NCBI RefSeq assembly: GCF_004001065.1
Contig: NZ_BIML01000006.1
Coordinates: forward strand, 124,001 to 188,000
From: Paenibacillus xylaniclasticus
GTDB taxonomy: Bacteria; Bacillota; Bacilli; Paenibacillales; Paenibacillaceae
Direction: 5' to 3'
DNA length: 64,000 nt
This document shows, piece by piece, positions 43,857 to 52,508 of this stretch (positions are counted from its first letter, which is position 1; every line of letters begins with the position of its first letter). The notes beneath the pieces are model-generated. The model ran no database searches. It had not been told where the DNA came from and worked only from the letters and a program-made list of their open reading frames with translations. The position numbers and the translations under genes are program-made.

Positions 43857-44768
43857 ATGTACGACGTTTTCTCGTTTAGTTCAGACCCGATTCTAATTAT
43901 CGATTGTTCGCCAAATACAGTTCAATTAGTCGATATGAACGACGCTTTCTGTCAATGGAGCGGTTACAACAAGGAGCAAGTGCTCGGCATCTCTCCATCC
44001 CAATTTGTAGTCGCCGACGTTGGGACTAACGAGCCGTTCGAGCGACTTGAGGAATGGGTACAGCCGAAGGCAGTTGTTCCTTGGTGCCGTATCCGTTCCA
44101 AGAGAGATATCGAATTCGACGTTCGCTTGGAAGTGATTCGAATTAGCAGAGCGGACATCAGCGGCAGCCGATATGCAGTTATAATGCATGACATAACTGA
44201 GCAGCAATGGATCGACTCTGTCATTCGCGGAGAACGGGCGGCTGCATCCATCATTCTCGACAACGAGATGACAGTGCAGGCTATTACAAGCTACATGACG
44301 CCAGTGAAATACGACGCCTCGAGCTTTCTGTGCCAGCCAGCCCTTCAATTCGTATCGTTAAACGACAGAAGACATGTGAAACGGGCAATCGACTATTCAT
44401 CAGCCAACCGGAAGCCGCATCCCTGCATCTTCAGTCTTCATATCGAAGACCATAGCTATACAGCGCGCGCATTGTTTATGTCCTTCCGTCGTTGGACAGG
44501 TGAGGTGAGGAGCAGCGCCGTCGTCCTGCTCCATTTGGAGCCGAAGCAGTTGGAGATCGACTCCTCCTTCAAGCTGAGACTGCTCATGACTGAGAAGAAT
44601 GTGTCGGTTACCGAACTTGCGCGTTCAACACATATCTCGCTTACAACCATATCCAAAATACGTAACGGCAAGATCAAGAAGCCTAAGCGGCTGACCGCAA
44701 AGCTTATCGCTGACAAACTGGGCGTCGGACCGGAAGAGATCTGGGGCCCCTATAGCTTTAGCATATAA
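43857..44768 (+). CDS. PAS-PAS-helix-turn-helix one-component regulator
   Basis: 303 residues. A PAS domain (about 5-115: VDMNDAFCQWSGYNKEQVLG, then ISGSRYAVIMHDITEQQ) is followed by a second PAS-like region (120-220). The C-terminus is an XRE/Cro-type HTH at about 235-300 (MTEKNVSVTELARSTHISLT, KIKKPKRLTAKLIADKLGV). There is no kinase domain. A PAS sensor on a Cro-type DNA-binding domain suggests direct control of genes by a small ligand or redox state. ATG follows AGAGGTG. A GATACAAT -10-like element lies about 65 bases upstream. Targets are unknown. Confidence 0.82.
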   Translation: MYDVFSFSSDPILIIDCSPNTVQLVDMNDAFCQWSGYNKEQVLGISPSQFVVADVGTNEPFERLEEWVQPKAVVPWCRIRSKRDIEFDVRLEVIRISRADISGSRYAVIMHDITEQQWIDSVIRGERAAASIILDNEMTVQAITSYMTPVKYDASSFLCQPALQFVSLNDRRHVKRAIDYSSANRKPHPCIFSLHIEDHSYTARALFMSFRRWTGEVRSSAVVLLHLEPKQLEIDSSFKLRLLMTEKNVSVTELARSTHISLTTISKIRNGKIKKPKRLTAKLIADKLGVGPEEIWGPYSFSI

Positions 44769-44771
44769 TAC

Positions 44772-44794
44772 AATCCCCCGGATTCCGGGGGATT
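44772..44794 (+). terminator. Terminator after the PAS-HTH gene
   Basis: AATCCCCCGG, loop ATT, CCGGGGGATT, then GTTGTTT. Confidence 0.8.
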
Positions 44795-44810
44795 GTTGTT
44801 TGCCGATAAG

Positions 44811-44850
44811 AAAGCCGCCCCTTCGGAGTCTAGTCTCGAAAGAGCGGCTT
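44811..44850 (-). terminator. Terminator after xylB
   Basis: AAGCCGC/GCGGCTT outer stem on the minus strand with CTTTCTTATC tail, about 60 bases past the xylB stop. Confidence 0.6.
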
Positions 44851-44911
44851 GTATTAGGGTGCGCCTTAATGTGCGCGAATGATATAAGAGTCTGGAATAG
44901 ATACTCGTTGA

Positions 44912-46408
44912 TTAGTTGCGGTATGCGGCAAGTGCTGTGTTCAAGCTGCGCGTTTGCTCGTATACTTGCTGGTAAATGCGGAACAGACCTGCATACGTTT
45001 CAACCGTCTCCGGATTCGGAGTATACGATGCGCCGCGTTTGACGAATTTATCCGCGCATGCGTCGAGACTTGCAAACCAGCCGCAGCCATAGGCTGCGAG
45101 CATCGCTGCGCCGAGACCCGGGCCTTGCTCATTCTCAAGCGCAACAACCGTCGCGTTGAAGATGTCCGCTTGCATTTGCAGCCACACCGGATTTTGCGCG
45201 CCGCCGCCGATCGAAATAACGGTTTCGATTTTTTTGCCGGCTTTACGGAACAGGTCAACGGACTCGTTAAGCGAGAACGTAATCCCTTCCATTACCGCAC
45301 GAGCAAAATCGATCCGGCGGTGCGAGCCGTCAACACCGATAAAGCTTGCGCGGATTTGTGCGTCTGCATGCGGAGTACGTTCACCGACGAGATAAGGAGT
45401 GAACAGCAGACCGCCTGCACCCGGCTTCACTTCGCCAACGCCTTCCAGCATTTGATTGAACGATTCGCCTGGCGCGAATGTGTTCTTGAACCAGCTCAAG
45501 CTGTATCCAGCAGCCAGCGTAACGCCCATCGCGTAGAACGCATTTTCTTTGCCGTGGTTAAAGAAGTGAACTTTACCTGCGAAGTCGGCATCCTTGTCGT
45601 TCTCGTAGTTGAGAATAACGCCGGACGTACCGATGCTCGAGAGCGTCAGACCTTCGGACAGAATGCCCGAGCCGATCGCGCCGCACGCATTGTCTGCACC
45701 GCCAGCGAATACTTTAACCGAAGCCGGAAGACCGGAACGTTCTGCTACAGCAGGCAGCAGCGTGCCGACTAAGCCGTGCGACTCAACTAGCGGTGGACAG
45801 AACGATGCCGGGAGCTCGAATGCAGCCAGCACGTCGCTGCTCCATTGCTTGTTCGCTACATCAAGCATCAGCGTGCCTGCAGCGTCCGAATAATCCATAT
45901 GCAGTTCACCAGTCAACCGGTAACGCACATAGTCTTTCGGCAGCAGAAACAGCTTCGATTGCTCGAATGCTTGCGGCTCGTTCTGACGAACCCACAAAAT
46001 CTTAGGCAGCGTAAAGCCTTCCAACGCCGGATTGCGAGTAACGCTGAGCAGCTTATCGCCAAGCGTACGCTCGATTTCACGGCACTGTTCCGTCGTACGC
46101 GTATCATTCCACAGAATCGCATTGCGCACCGGGTTGCCTTCCGCATTCAACAGCACGAGACCGTGCATTTGACCCGAGAAGCTGATGCCTTCGATTTCAG
46201 CAGGATTGACGCCTTCAGCGCTGGACAGCTCCTTCAAAGCTTCAATCGTTGCTTCTACCCAATCGTCCGGCTTCTGCTCGCTCCAGCCGGAATGCTCATG
46301 GAACAGCGGATATGCGCGCGAGGCTTCACCGCGGACCGCACCTTCACGATCAACAAGCAGCGCCTTGACGGCGCTCGTTCCGAGGTCAATACCGATTACA
46401 TAACTCAT
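44912..46408 (-). CDS. xylB: Xylulokinase
   Basis: 498 residues of the FGGY carbohydrate kinase family. It phosphorylates D-xylulose to xylulose 5-phosphate. Markers: IGIDLGTSAVKALLVD, FSGQMHGLVLL, ILWNDTRTTEQC, GGADNACGAIGSGIL and the C-terminal GGGAQNPVWLQMQADIF. It follows xylA by about 110 bases that contain a long hairpin, and is transcribed from the xylA side. Confidence 0.95.
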   Translation of the reverse strand: MSYVIGIDLGTSAVKALLVDREGAVRGEASRAYPLFHEHSGWSEQKPDDWVEATIEALKELSSAEGVNPAEIEGISFSGQMHGLVLLNAEGNPVRNAILWNDTRTTEQCREIERTLGDKLLSVTRNPALEGFTLPKILWVRQNEPQAFEQSKLFLLPKDYVRYRLTGELHMDYSDAAGTLMLDVANKQWSSDVLAAFELPASFCPPLVESHGLVGTLLPAVAERSGLPASVKVFAGGADNACGAIGSGILSEGLTLSSIGTSGVILNYENDKDADFAGKVHFFNHGKENAFYAMGVTLAAGYSLSWFKNTFAPGESFNQMLEGVGEVKPGAGGLLFTPYLVGERTPHADAQIRASFIGVDGSHRRIDFARAVMEGITFSLNESVDLFRKAGKKIETVISIGGGAQNPVWLQMQADIFNATVVALENEQGPGLGAAMLAAYGCGWFASLDACADKFVKRGASYTPNPETVETYAGLFRIYQQVYEQTRSLNTALAAYRN

Positions 46409-46431
46409 CGTCCGACAATGCTCCCCTCAAC

Positions 46432-46469
46432 AGTTCAAAAAGCCAGCTAAATAGCCGACTTTTTGAACT
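46432..46469 (-). promoter_or_regulatory. Long hairpin between xylA and xylB
   Basis: A 38-base inverted repeat: AGTTCAAAAAG/CTTTTTGAACT arms extended by wobble pairs and GCT/AGC to a 17-bp stem with loop ATTT. No T tract follows on the minus strand, so it is unlikely to be a simple terminator. A role in mRNA processing or stability, setting different XylA and XylB levels, is inferred. Confidence 0.55.
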
Positions 46470-46520
46470 TGAATTATGATTGGCGAGACCGTATTCAGGC
46501 CTCGAGATTCAATAGATATT

Positions 46521-47834
46521 TTATACGCTGAAGATTACTTCGCTCAGGAGCAGCTTGATGCGCTCTTGACGGCCCGATTTGTTGACGATCGGGTTGTTTT
46601 GCAGCGCGTATTGCTCCAGGGAAGCCAGCGTTGCTTTGCCGGAAACGATATCAGCACCGATGCCGGATTTGAAGCTTGCATAGCGCTCTTCTACTACGCT
46701 GTCGAGTACTTTGTTCTCGATCAGTTTCGCAGCTGCTTTCAGACCCCATGCGAAGCTGTCCATACCTGCGATGTGAGCCAGGAAGAGGTCCTCCACTTCG
46801 AACGAACCACGGCGTACTTTTGCGTCGAAGTTTACGCCGCCACGGCCCAGGCCGCCTGCTTTGAGAACTTCATACATCGTAAGCGTCGTGGAGTACAGAT
46901 CCGTAGGGAACTCGTCCGTATCCCAGCCAAGGAGCATGTCGCCTTGGTTTGCGTCGAGCGAGCCCAGCATGCCGTTGATTGCAGCAACGCGGATTTCGTG
47001 CTCGAACGTGTGACCAGCAAGCGTAGCATGGTTAGCTTCAAGGTTCAGCTTGAAGTGCTCTTTCAGGCCATAGTTTTGCAGGAATGCAATCGTCGTAGCC
47101 GCGTCGAAGTCGTATTGGTGCTTCGTAGGCTCTTTCGGCTTAGGCTCGATCAGGAATTGTGCGTCGAAGCCGATTTCTTTCGCATAAGCGATAGCCATAT
47201 GGTACAGACGAGCCAGGTTGTCCAGCTCCAGCTTCATGTCCGTGTTCAGAAGCGTTTCGTAGCCTTCACGACCGCCCCAGAATACGTAGTTTTCAGCGCC
47301 GAGCTCTTTACCTACTTCAAGGCCTTTCTTCACTTGTGCTGCAGCGTAAGCATATACGTCAGCGTTAACTGCCGTACCAGCGCCGTGAACGAAGCGAGGG
47401 TTCGTGAACATATTTTGCGTGTTCCAGAGCAGCTTTCTGCCGGACGCTTTCATGCCGTCTTTGAGCAGAGCGACGATAACGTCGAGGTTTTTGTTCGTTT
47501 CTTGCAGCGTTTCACCTTCTGGAGCGATGTCGCGGTCATGGAAGCAGTAGAACGGAATGTTCAGCTTGTCCATGAATTCGAAGTTTGCTTCTACGCGAGC
47601 TTTCGCCAGGTCGAGACCGCTCAGTTTATCCCAATCACGAACTGCCGTACCCGCACCGAATGGGTCCGTGCCGTTAGCCGTGAAAGTATGCCAGTATGCA
47701 ACTGCATAACGGAGGTGCTCCTCCATTGTTTTGCCAAGTACAACTTGTTTCGGATCATAATGTTTGAATGCAAGCGGATTGTCGGAGCCTTTGCCCTCGA
47801 ATTTGATTTGCGGAATGTTAGCGAAATAAGCCAT
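46521..47834 (-). CDS. xylA: Xylose isomerase
   Basis: 437 residues, the class II length. It converts D-xylose to D-xylulose. Markers: [11 protein letters not shown] (catalytic His and Asp), [33 protein letters not shown] (metal Glu) and [19 protein letters not shown] at 47834 has GAGGAGG about ten bases upstream; longer in-frame starts lack one. Regulated by XylR through the operator at 47962-47990. Confidence 0.96.
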   Translation of the reverse strand: MAYFANIPQIKFEGKGSDNPLAFKHYDPKQVVLGKTMEEHLRYAVAYWHTFTANGTDPFGAGTAVRDWDKLSGLDLAKARVEANFEFMDKLNIPFYCFHDRDIAPEGETLQETNKNLDVIVALLKDGMKASGRKLLWNTQNMFTNPRFVHGAGTAVNADVYAYAAAQVKKGLEVGKELGAENYVFWGGREGYETLLNTDMKLELDNLARLYHMAIAYAKEIGFDAQFLIEPKPKEPTKHQYDFDAATTIAFLQNYGLKEHFKLNLEANHATLAGHTFEHEIRVAAINGMLGSLDANQGDMLLGWDTDEFPTDLYSTTLTMYEVLKAGGLGRGGVNFDAKVRRGSFEVEDLFLAHIAGMDSFAWGLKAAAKLIENKVLDSVVEERYASFKSGIGADIVSGKATLASLEQYALQNNPIVNKSGRQERIKLLLSEVIFSV

Positions 47835-47961
47835 CGTTAACTTATCCTCCTCAGTATAATTTAGTGCAAAACTGCGATGCCTGCACATCGGCCTCTTAGA
47901 TCGATCCGACCTTCGTTACCGAATGCATTGCGGTGTTCTAACGACAGCATACCACTCCGGA

Positions 47962-47990
47962 ACTTGGTTTGTCTATTAAACAAACTAAGT
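47962..47990 (-). promoter_or_regulatory. XylR operator upstream of xylAB
   Basis: An inverted repeat with 11-base half-sites ACTTGGTTTGT and ACAAACTAAGT (ten of eleven positions symmetric), separated by seven bases. It resembles the TTAGTTTGTTT-type xyl operators of Bacillus. It lies about 130 bases before the xylA start. Apart from this and the second operator, the 448-base xylA-xylR gap shows no further recognised element, and no clear cre site. Confidence 0.8.
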
Positions 47991-48201
47991 TTTTGAACAA
48001 ATTTTTTTTAATCTGTTTTTGGAGTAACATTTGTTATATCTGTCGTATTGTAGCCGCTAAAAGTTCTCTTCATACACCACTTTATAAATTGACTTAACGT
48101 TCTTCTTTACTATGTCGATCGGATCTGGCGGGCATACCGTTCTATTGTTGCACTTTCATTCGATAATCATTACCGCACGACTAATTAATGGCCCTGCACA
48201 G

Positions 48202-48250
48202 CGCTTACTTCGTTTAATGACTAAACAAACCTAAGCGGTTATGCTACAAT
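48202..48250 (+). promoter_or_regulatory. Second XylR-like operator and xylR promoter
   Basis: Symmetric sequence CGCTTA...GTTTA / TAAAC...TAAGCG (48202-48237) carries the AAACAAAC core of the xyl operator. A TAAACA/TACAAT promoter pair (48222-48227 and 48245-48250, 17-base spacer) overlaps it, so XylR should repress its own gene. Confidence 0.6.
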
Positions 48251-48282
48251 AAAACCACTATTGTTGCAGAGGATGTAAAAAT

Positions 48283-49455
48283 ATGGCGAAACCAAAGCCG
48301 ACAGGCGACCAAACCATGATAAAAAAAATAAATACGGCGATCGTATTCGACTCTGTGCTGAAAGGCGGACCTTTGTCAAGAGCGCAAATTTCCGAGCAGA
48401 CGGGGTTGAACAAGGCGACCGTATCTAGTCTTGTCATGGACCTTATCGAAGCGCAGCTCGTTGAAGAGATCGGGCAAGGCGAATCAAAAGGCGGACGCAA
48501 GCCAGTCATGCTGTTATTCAATGCGCAGGCAGGCTATGCGATTGGCATCGACCTGGGGGTTAACTATATTAGAGGCGTGCTGACTGACCTGCGCGGCAAT
48601 GTGATCGAGGAACGGCAGTGGTCAATGAAGCGTCCCGATATGGCATCCGGCTTAAAGCAGCTGACAGAATGCATCGAGAAGCTAATTGCTCTTGCGCCAG
48701 CCAGCCCTTACGGAATCGTCGGCATTGGCATCGGAGTGCCGGGCATTGTCGATGACAAGGGCGCCATCCTGTTCGCTCCTAACCTGGAATGGGATCGGGT
48801 TGAACTGCAAAAGCTGGTTGAGGATAAATTCAACGTACCTGTTACGATCGATAACGAAGCGAACGCCGGTGCGCAAGGTGAACAGAAGTATGGAGCAGGA
48901 CGCGGTATATCGCATCAGATTTATGTAAGTGTCGGAATCGGGATCGGAACCGGGATCATTTTGAACAAAGAGCTGTATAAGGGGGCCTCCGGCTTCTCCG
49001 GGGAGTTAGGCCATCTATCGATTGAGTATAATGGCAAGCCATGCCGCTGCGGCAATCGCGGATGCTGGGAGCTGTACGCCTCCGAGAACGCACTGCTGGA
49101 CCGCGCCTCCGAGATCGGACTAGAAGGCGAGCTCGACAGTCTTGTCGCGGCAGCGGAAGCCGGCGACCAACGTGCGATTGAGCTGTTCCACTCCATCGGA
49201 AGCTATCTGGGCGCCGGCATTGCGAACATTGTCAACGTGTTCAATCCGGACGTCGTCATTATCGGCAACCGCATCAGCCGCGCCAGCCGCTGGCTTGAAG
49301 CCGCTGTACAGGAAGCAGTCGATCAGCGCACGCTCTCGTATCACCGCGAACGGATGCGCATCCTATTCGCTGAGCTGCAGGACCGCTCCGCCGTCCGCGG
49401 CGCCGCCTACTACGCCATCAACACCTTCCTCGGCAAAGTACGGAATGTCGGGTGA
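48283..49455 (+). CDS. xylR: Xylose repressor XylR, ROK family
   Basis: 390 residues. An N-terminal winged HTH (GGPLSRAQISEQTGLNKATV) is followed by a ROK sugar-binding domain: GIDLGVNYIRGVLTD, IGIGVPGIVD, TIDNEANAGA, GASGFSGELGHLS and the zinc motif CRCGNRGCWE. It binds DNA without xylose and releases it with xylose. Divergent from xylAB, with operators at both promoters. ATG lies after AGAGGATG. Confidence 0.93.
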   Translation: MAKPKPTGDQTMIKKINTAIVFDSVLKGGPLSRAQISEQTGLNKATVSSLVMDLIEAQLVEEIGQGESKGGRKPVMLLFNAQAGYAIGIDLGVNYIRGVLTDLRGNVIEERQWSMKRPDMASGLKQLTECIEKLIALAPASPYGIVGIGIGVPGIVDDKGAILFAPNLEWDRVELQKLVEDKFNVPVTIDNEANAGAQGEQKYGAGRGISHQIYVSVGIGIGTGIILNKELYKGASGFSGELGHLSIEYNGKPCRCGNRGCWELYASENALLDRASEIGLEGELDSLVAAAEAGDQRAIELFHSIGSYLGAGIANIVNVFNPDVVIIGNRISRASRWLEAAVQEAVDQRTLSYHRERMRILFAELQDRSAVRGAAYYAINTFLGKVRNVG

Positions 49456-49525
49456 TTAATCGCCATCGGCAGCGCCGATGGCGGCTTTTGTGTTGCTTGC
49501 TTTTAGTTCGCTACAGGCCCCTGCG

Positions 49526-49836
49526 GCGCTTTAACAGCACACTTTTGGTTCGCTAGCGACACTCCATTACTCCCATGGCGCTCTAACATCACACTTCTAG
49601 CTCGCTAGCGACACTTCTGTTACTCCCATAGCGCTCTAACGCCACACTTCTAGCACGCTAGCGACACTTCAGTTACTCCCACGGCGCTCTAACGTCACAC
49701 TTCTAGCATGCTAGCGACACCTCTGTTACTCCCACGGCGCTCTAACGTTACACTTCTAGCTCGCTAGCGACACCTCTGTTACTCCCATAGCGCTCTAACG
49801 TCACACTTCTAGCATGCTAGCGACACTTCAGTTACT
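49526..49836. repeat. Tandem array of six 53-bp units with palindromic core
   Basis: Units start at 49526, 49578, 49631, 49684, 49737 and 49790; the first is 52 bp and diverged, the others step by exactly 53. Each unit carries GCGCTCTAAC, then ACACTTCTAGC-NN-GCTAGCGACAC and TTACTCCCA. The core CTAGC-NN-GCTAG is a palindrome in the later units (CTAGCATGCTAG in two). A degenerate partial unit precedes the array from about 49500. Unit length is not a multiple of three, no long frame crosses it and there are no spacers, so it is neither coding nor CRISPR. It fills the 396-base gap between xylR and the next gene. Confidence 0.9.
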
Positions 49837-49851
49837 GCTCTACAAATATTT

Positions 49852-50547
49852 CTATCTCCCTTTATTAAATACGGGTATATAAGATTTTATTCGCTTGAAG
49901 AATGCATTACGTTTATTGCTTACCGGCGCGAGATATCCTTTAATATAGAGCCTTCTCAATAAGCGTACCGTGTATTGTGGTGTCCACCCCATCCTTGCTG
50001 CCAAACTCTCTCCCTTCACCGGACCCCCTAGCTGAATAACTTGACGGAGCAACATTGTCTCCGACCGCGTGAGAGGCACTGACTGCTGATCGGAGCCATA
50101 CCATTTGCCTAGAATGTGTATGATTAGTTGCTGGCATTTGCGCGGCTGCTGCTCGATGTCGTCCACCGAGAAACGGAACACGATCCAGTCGTCCAGCACC
50201 AATCGGTTCTGTCTCATCAAGCCGTCTGCGAACGTTCGACGGTTCACATCTCTCGCATGAGGACCAAATCCATTGATCTCAATACAAAAAAGGTAAGGAG
50301 GACGAATATAAGCGAAGTCCAGAAACCGCTGCTGATCGCCGAAATCCCTCACCTCATATTCAGGATGCAAAAAGTCAAAATGCCCGACGGCCGGAAACCA
50401 CACTTTAGTAGCAAAAAGCTTCTCTGCATACGCATGTCCCTCAGCCAGTCGCCTCTTGGCTTCACCATGCCGGAGCCTTGAATGCTTATCCAACCATTCC
50501 TGGTATTCCTTCTCCTCTGCCTATGCCTGTGCCTGTTCTTTCCTCAT
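49852..50547 (-). pseudogene. Nuclease-like (DUF559/Vsr-type) gene with HTH, interrupted by a stop at codon 9
   Basis: The natural start seems to be ATG at 50547 with GAGGGTG seven bases upstream. Codon 9 is TAG (50523-50521), after which the frame stays open for about 222 codons. The surrounding bases are GCA-CAG-GCA-TAG-GCA, so a single C-to-T change of CAG explains it. The body (about 40-115) has a PD-(D/E)xK/Vsr-like pattern (RFLDFAYIRPPYLFCIEING, later VFRFSVDDI). The C-terminus has a winged HTH (LAARMGWTPQYTVRLLRRLY). A TTG at 50493 could restart translation and yield 213 residues. The role is unknown. Confidence 0.65.
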
Positions 50548-50744
50548 CAATGAACACCCTCTCTCGCCAAAAATATAATCTGCTGCACTAACACGACAGG
50601 TTGCGAGCAAATAAAAACAAAAGCCGCCTCATCCAAGCCCTGTGGCTCGAATAAGACGGCGTATGCTTTACGCGCAGCATTCTACTGTATCGATACTATA
50701 AATATATCTTGAATTGGCATAGTGTGTAAACAGATAAATCTCCG

Positions 50745-51575
50745 CTATCCTCTCGCCGCCCAATTTGCAGCGGCAGCCAGCAGTTGTTGGACAGCCGGAT
50801 GCTGCAATGATTGAGCCGTATGACCTGGCTGTATGTTCACAATACGTCCTTGACCGTACGTCTGCGTCCACAGCGCCGGATACAGCTGACCCTCGAGCGT
50901 ATAGTACAGGAGCACATCCCGATCTCCTTGCGGACACTCAACGAACTCATACAGGTAAGGCTCCTCGGCAAGCATGAACGGCTGCAGCGAAGCTCGAAGC
51001 TCGGACAACGATCGACGTCTGTCCGCGTCGCTGGTAGCCTCTCCGCTTGCTAGCCCAGTCGGCTGATCCAACGCTCTCTGAAGCTCAAGCGATGTTTCTC
51101 CAGCCGATAACCTCGTATGAGGGACTCCCTCCGTCACACGACCTTCCAACGCCCCCGCATGAGAAATCCCGCCAAACGAAAAGTCTGTTATTGAAGCTCC
51201 CGCTGGCACGTAAGCAAGCGGCTGAAAATCAGGATGGCTGACGAATCGGCCGCCGAACAGAGCTGTTAGCCTCGGATGATTGGCCAGCGAGATACCGCAG
51301 TGGAGGGAGAGAAGTCCACCGCCTCCGTGAACGAACGCCAACAGCGCATCAGCCTGCTCGTCGGTTAGCGTGACTGACCAGCGGTCTGCATACGATACGA
51401 GCAGATCAACCTCCGGCGACAGACCTGTCTCTAGCGCTCGCGCATTCTCGGTTGACTCTGTGCTGAACGTGCTGCCAAGCGCGCAGACGATTTCGGCTTC
51501 TACCTGATGAAGAGGATGGTAAGGGGCATTCGTATAATCGCCGAATATTATCGCCTGACGCCGCTTCATTACCAT
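50745..51575 (-). CDS. ThuA-like (trehalose-utilisation/GATase-like) protein
   Basis: 276 residues with the ThuA fold (class I glutamine-amidotransferase-like): LLVSYADRWSVTLTDEQADA, VHGGGGLLSLHCGISLANH, FGGRFVSHP and a C-terminal QTYGQGRIVNIQPGHTAQSL. ThuA-like proteins occur with sugar-oxidising enzymes; the reaction is unclear. The start overlaps the stop of the SDR gene; ATG at 51569 (TAATG) or 51575 are both possible and neither has a good ribosome site, pointing to translational coupling. Confidence 0.85.
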   Translation of the reverse strand: MVMKRRQAIIFGDYTNAPYHPLHQVEAEIVCALGSTFSTESTENARALETGLSPEVDLLVSYADRWSVTLTDEQADALLAFVHGGGGLLSLHCGISLANHPRLTALFGGRFVSHPDFQPLAYVPAGASITDFSFGGISHAGALEGRVTEGVPHTRLSAGETSLELQRALDQPTGLASGEATSDADRRRSLSELRASLQPFMLAEEPYLYEFVECPQGDRDVLLYYTLEGQLYPALWTQTYGQGRIVNIQPGHTAQSLQHPAVQQLLAAAANWAARG

Positions 51576-52312
51576 GGCAAGCTTATCCCGAATTCTGTAT
51601 CAATATATGGCGGCTTGCCATCTACATCCGGCCAATCTGCTTCCTGCTCGATCGCACCAAGCACATTGACTGTCGCCTGATCGATCGTCAATCTGGCGGA
51701 AGTATTCAGTTCACCGTGTATATAGGTCTGCACCCAGCCCGGATGAAGCACGAGAACTCGGCCTCCGAGTTCTTTAAGCTGGTTGTGAACGAGTGCCGAC
51801 TGCATATTGACCGCTGACTTCGACATGCAGTAGCCGTACCAATTGTCACGGCCGCAATCTCCGATGCTGCCCGCTTCCGAAGAAATATTCGCAACGATTG
51901 GCCGCCCTGAACGGAGAAGCATTGAGAAGAACGCTTGCGTAACACGCAGCGGGCCGAGTGAATTGACGTTGATCACATGAAGCATCTCATCAAAATCAAG
52001 CTCGTCCGGCAGCTTACGGTCAATATCGCCAAGTACCCCTGCATTATTGATAATGAGATCAACCGAATCCGTCCACTCGGCCGCTTGTATGGACGCCTTC
52101 TTCACGCTGTCATCGCTGCCAATATCGAGCTTAACGATCAGCAGCCCGCCCTCGAACTGCTGCTGCAGCCGGGACAGCTCCTCCGACGCCTCGCGATGTA
52201 CGCCTGCTATAACACGCCAGCCCCGTTCCAGCAAGCCCTTCACCAGACCGAAGCCGAGCCCTCTTGCCGCTCCTGTCACCACTGCCGTTCTATTGTTAGT
52301 TAGTGTCGCCAA
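51569..52312 (-). CDS. Short-chain dehydrogenase/reductase
   Basis: 247 residues. Rossmann motif VVTGAARGLGFGLVKG, structural NNAGVLG, catalytic Ser in NISSEAGS and Tyr/Lys in YGYCMSKSAVNM. Cytoplasmic NAD(P)-dependent oxidoreductase; the substrate is unknown. It is followed by the coupled ThuA-like gene, so a shared carbonyl or sugar substrate is plausible. Confidence 0.9.
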   Translation of the reverse strand: MATLTNNRTAVVTGAARGLGFGLVKGLLERGWRVIAGVHREASEELSRLQQQFEGGLLIVKLDIGSDDSVKKASIQAAEWTDSVDLIINNAGVLGDIDRKLPDELDFDEMLHVINVNSLGPLRVTQAFFSMLLRSGRPIVANISSEAGSIGDCGRDNWYGYCMSKSAVNMQSALVHNQLKELGGRVLVLHPGWVQTYIHGELNTSARLTIDQATVNVLGAIEQEADWPDVDGKPPYIDTEFGISLPW

Positions 52313-52433
52313 ATGAATCGCTTCCTTTCGTCAATTGCAGCTTTTACACTTTCATTAACAAATTGTAGCATATGGTGCGGCAGGCTTCCGTGGACAAATT
52401 TGATACATTACCGAATTCCGAATTCCCCTTAGT

Positions 52434-52472
52434 TAAAAAAAGTGCCGACAAGCCCTGTGGACTTCATCGACA
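52434..52472 (-). terminator. Terminator of the sigma/SBP operon
   Basis: GTGTCGA/TCGGCAC stem (one wobble pair) followed by T7 on the minus strand, about 40 bases past the last solute-binding protein gene. Confidence 0.5.
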
Positions 52473-52508
52473 CTGTATATCACACAAATTCTAAAAGTCA
52501 CTCATAAC

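Noticed and set aside
46476-47840. Long open frame on the plus strand opposite xylA (about 450 codons)
   Set aside because: It is antisense to an unmistakable xylose isomerase, has a Phe/Val/Arg-biased composition typical of reverse frames and has no supported start.
49500-49836. CRISPR array
   Set aside because: The units are contiguous 53-bp repeats with no unique spacers, and no cas gene is near.
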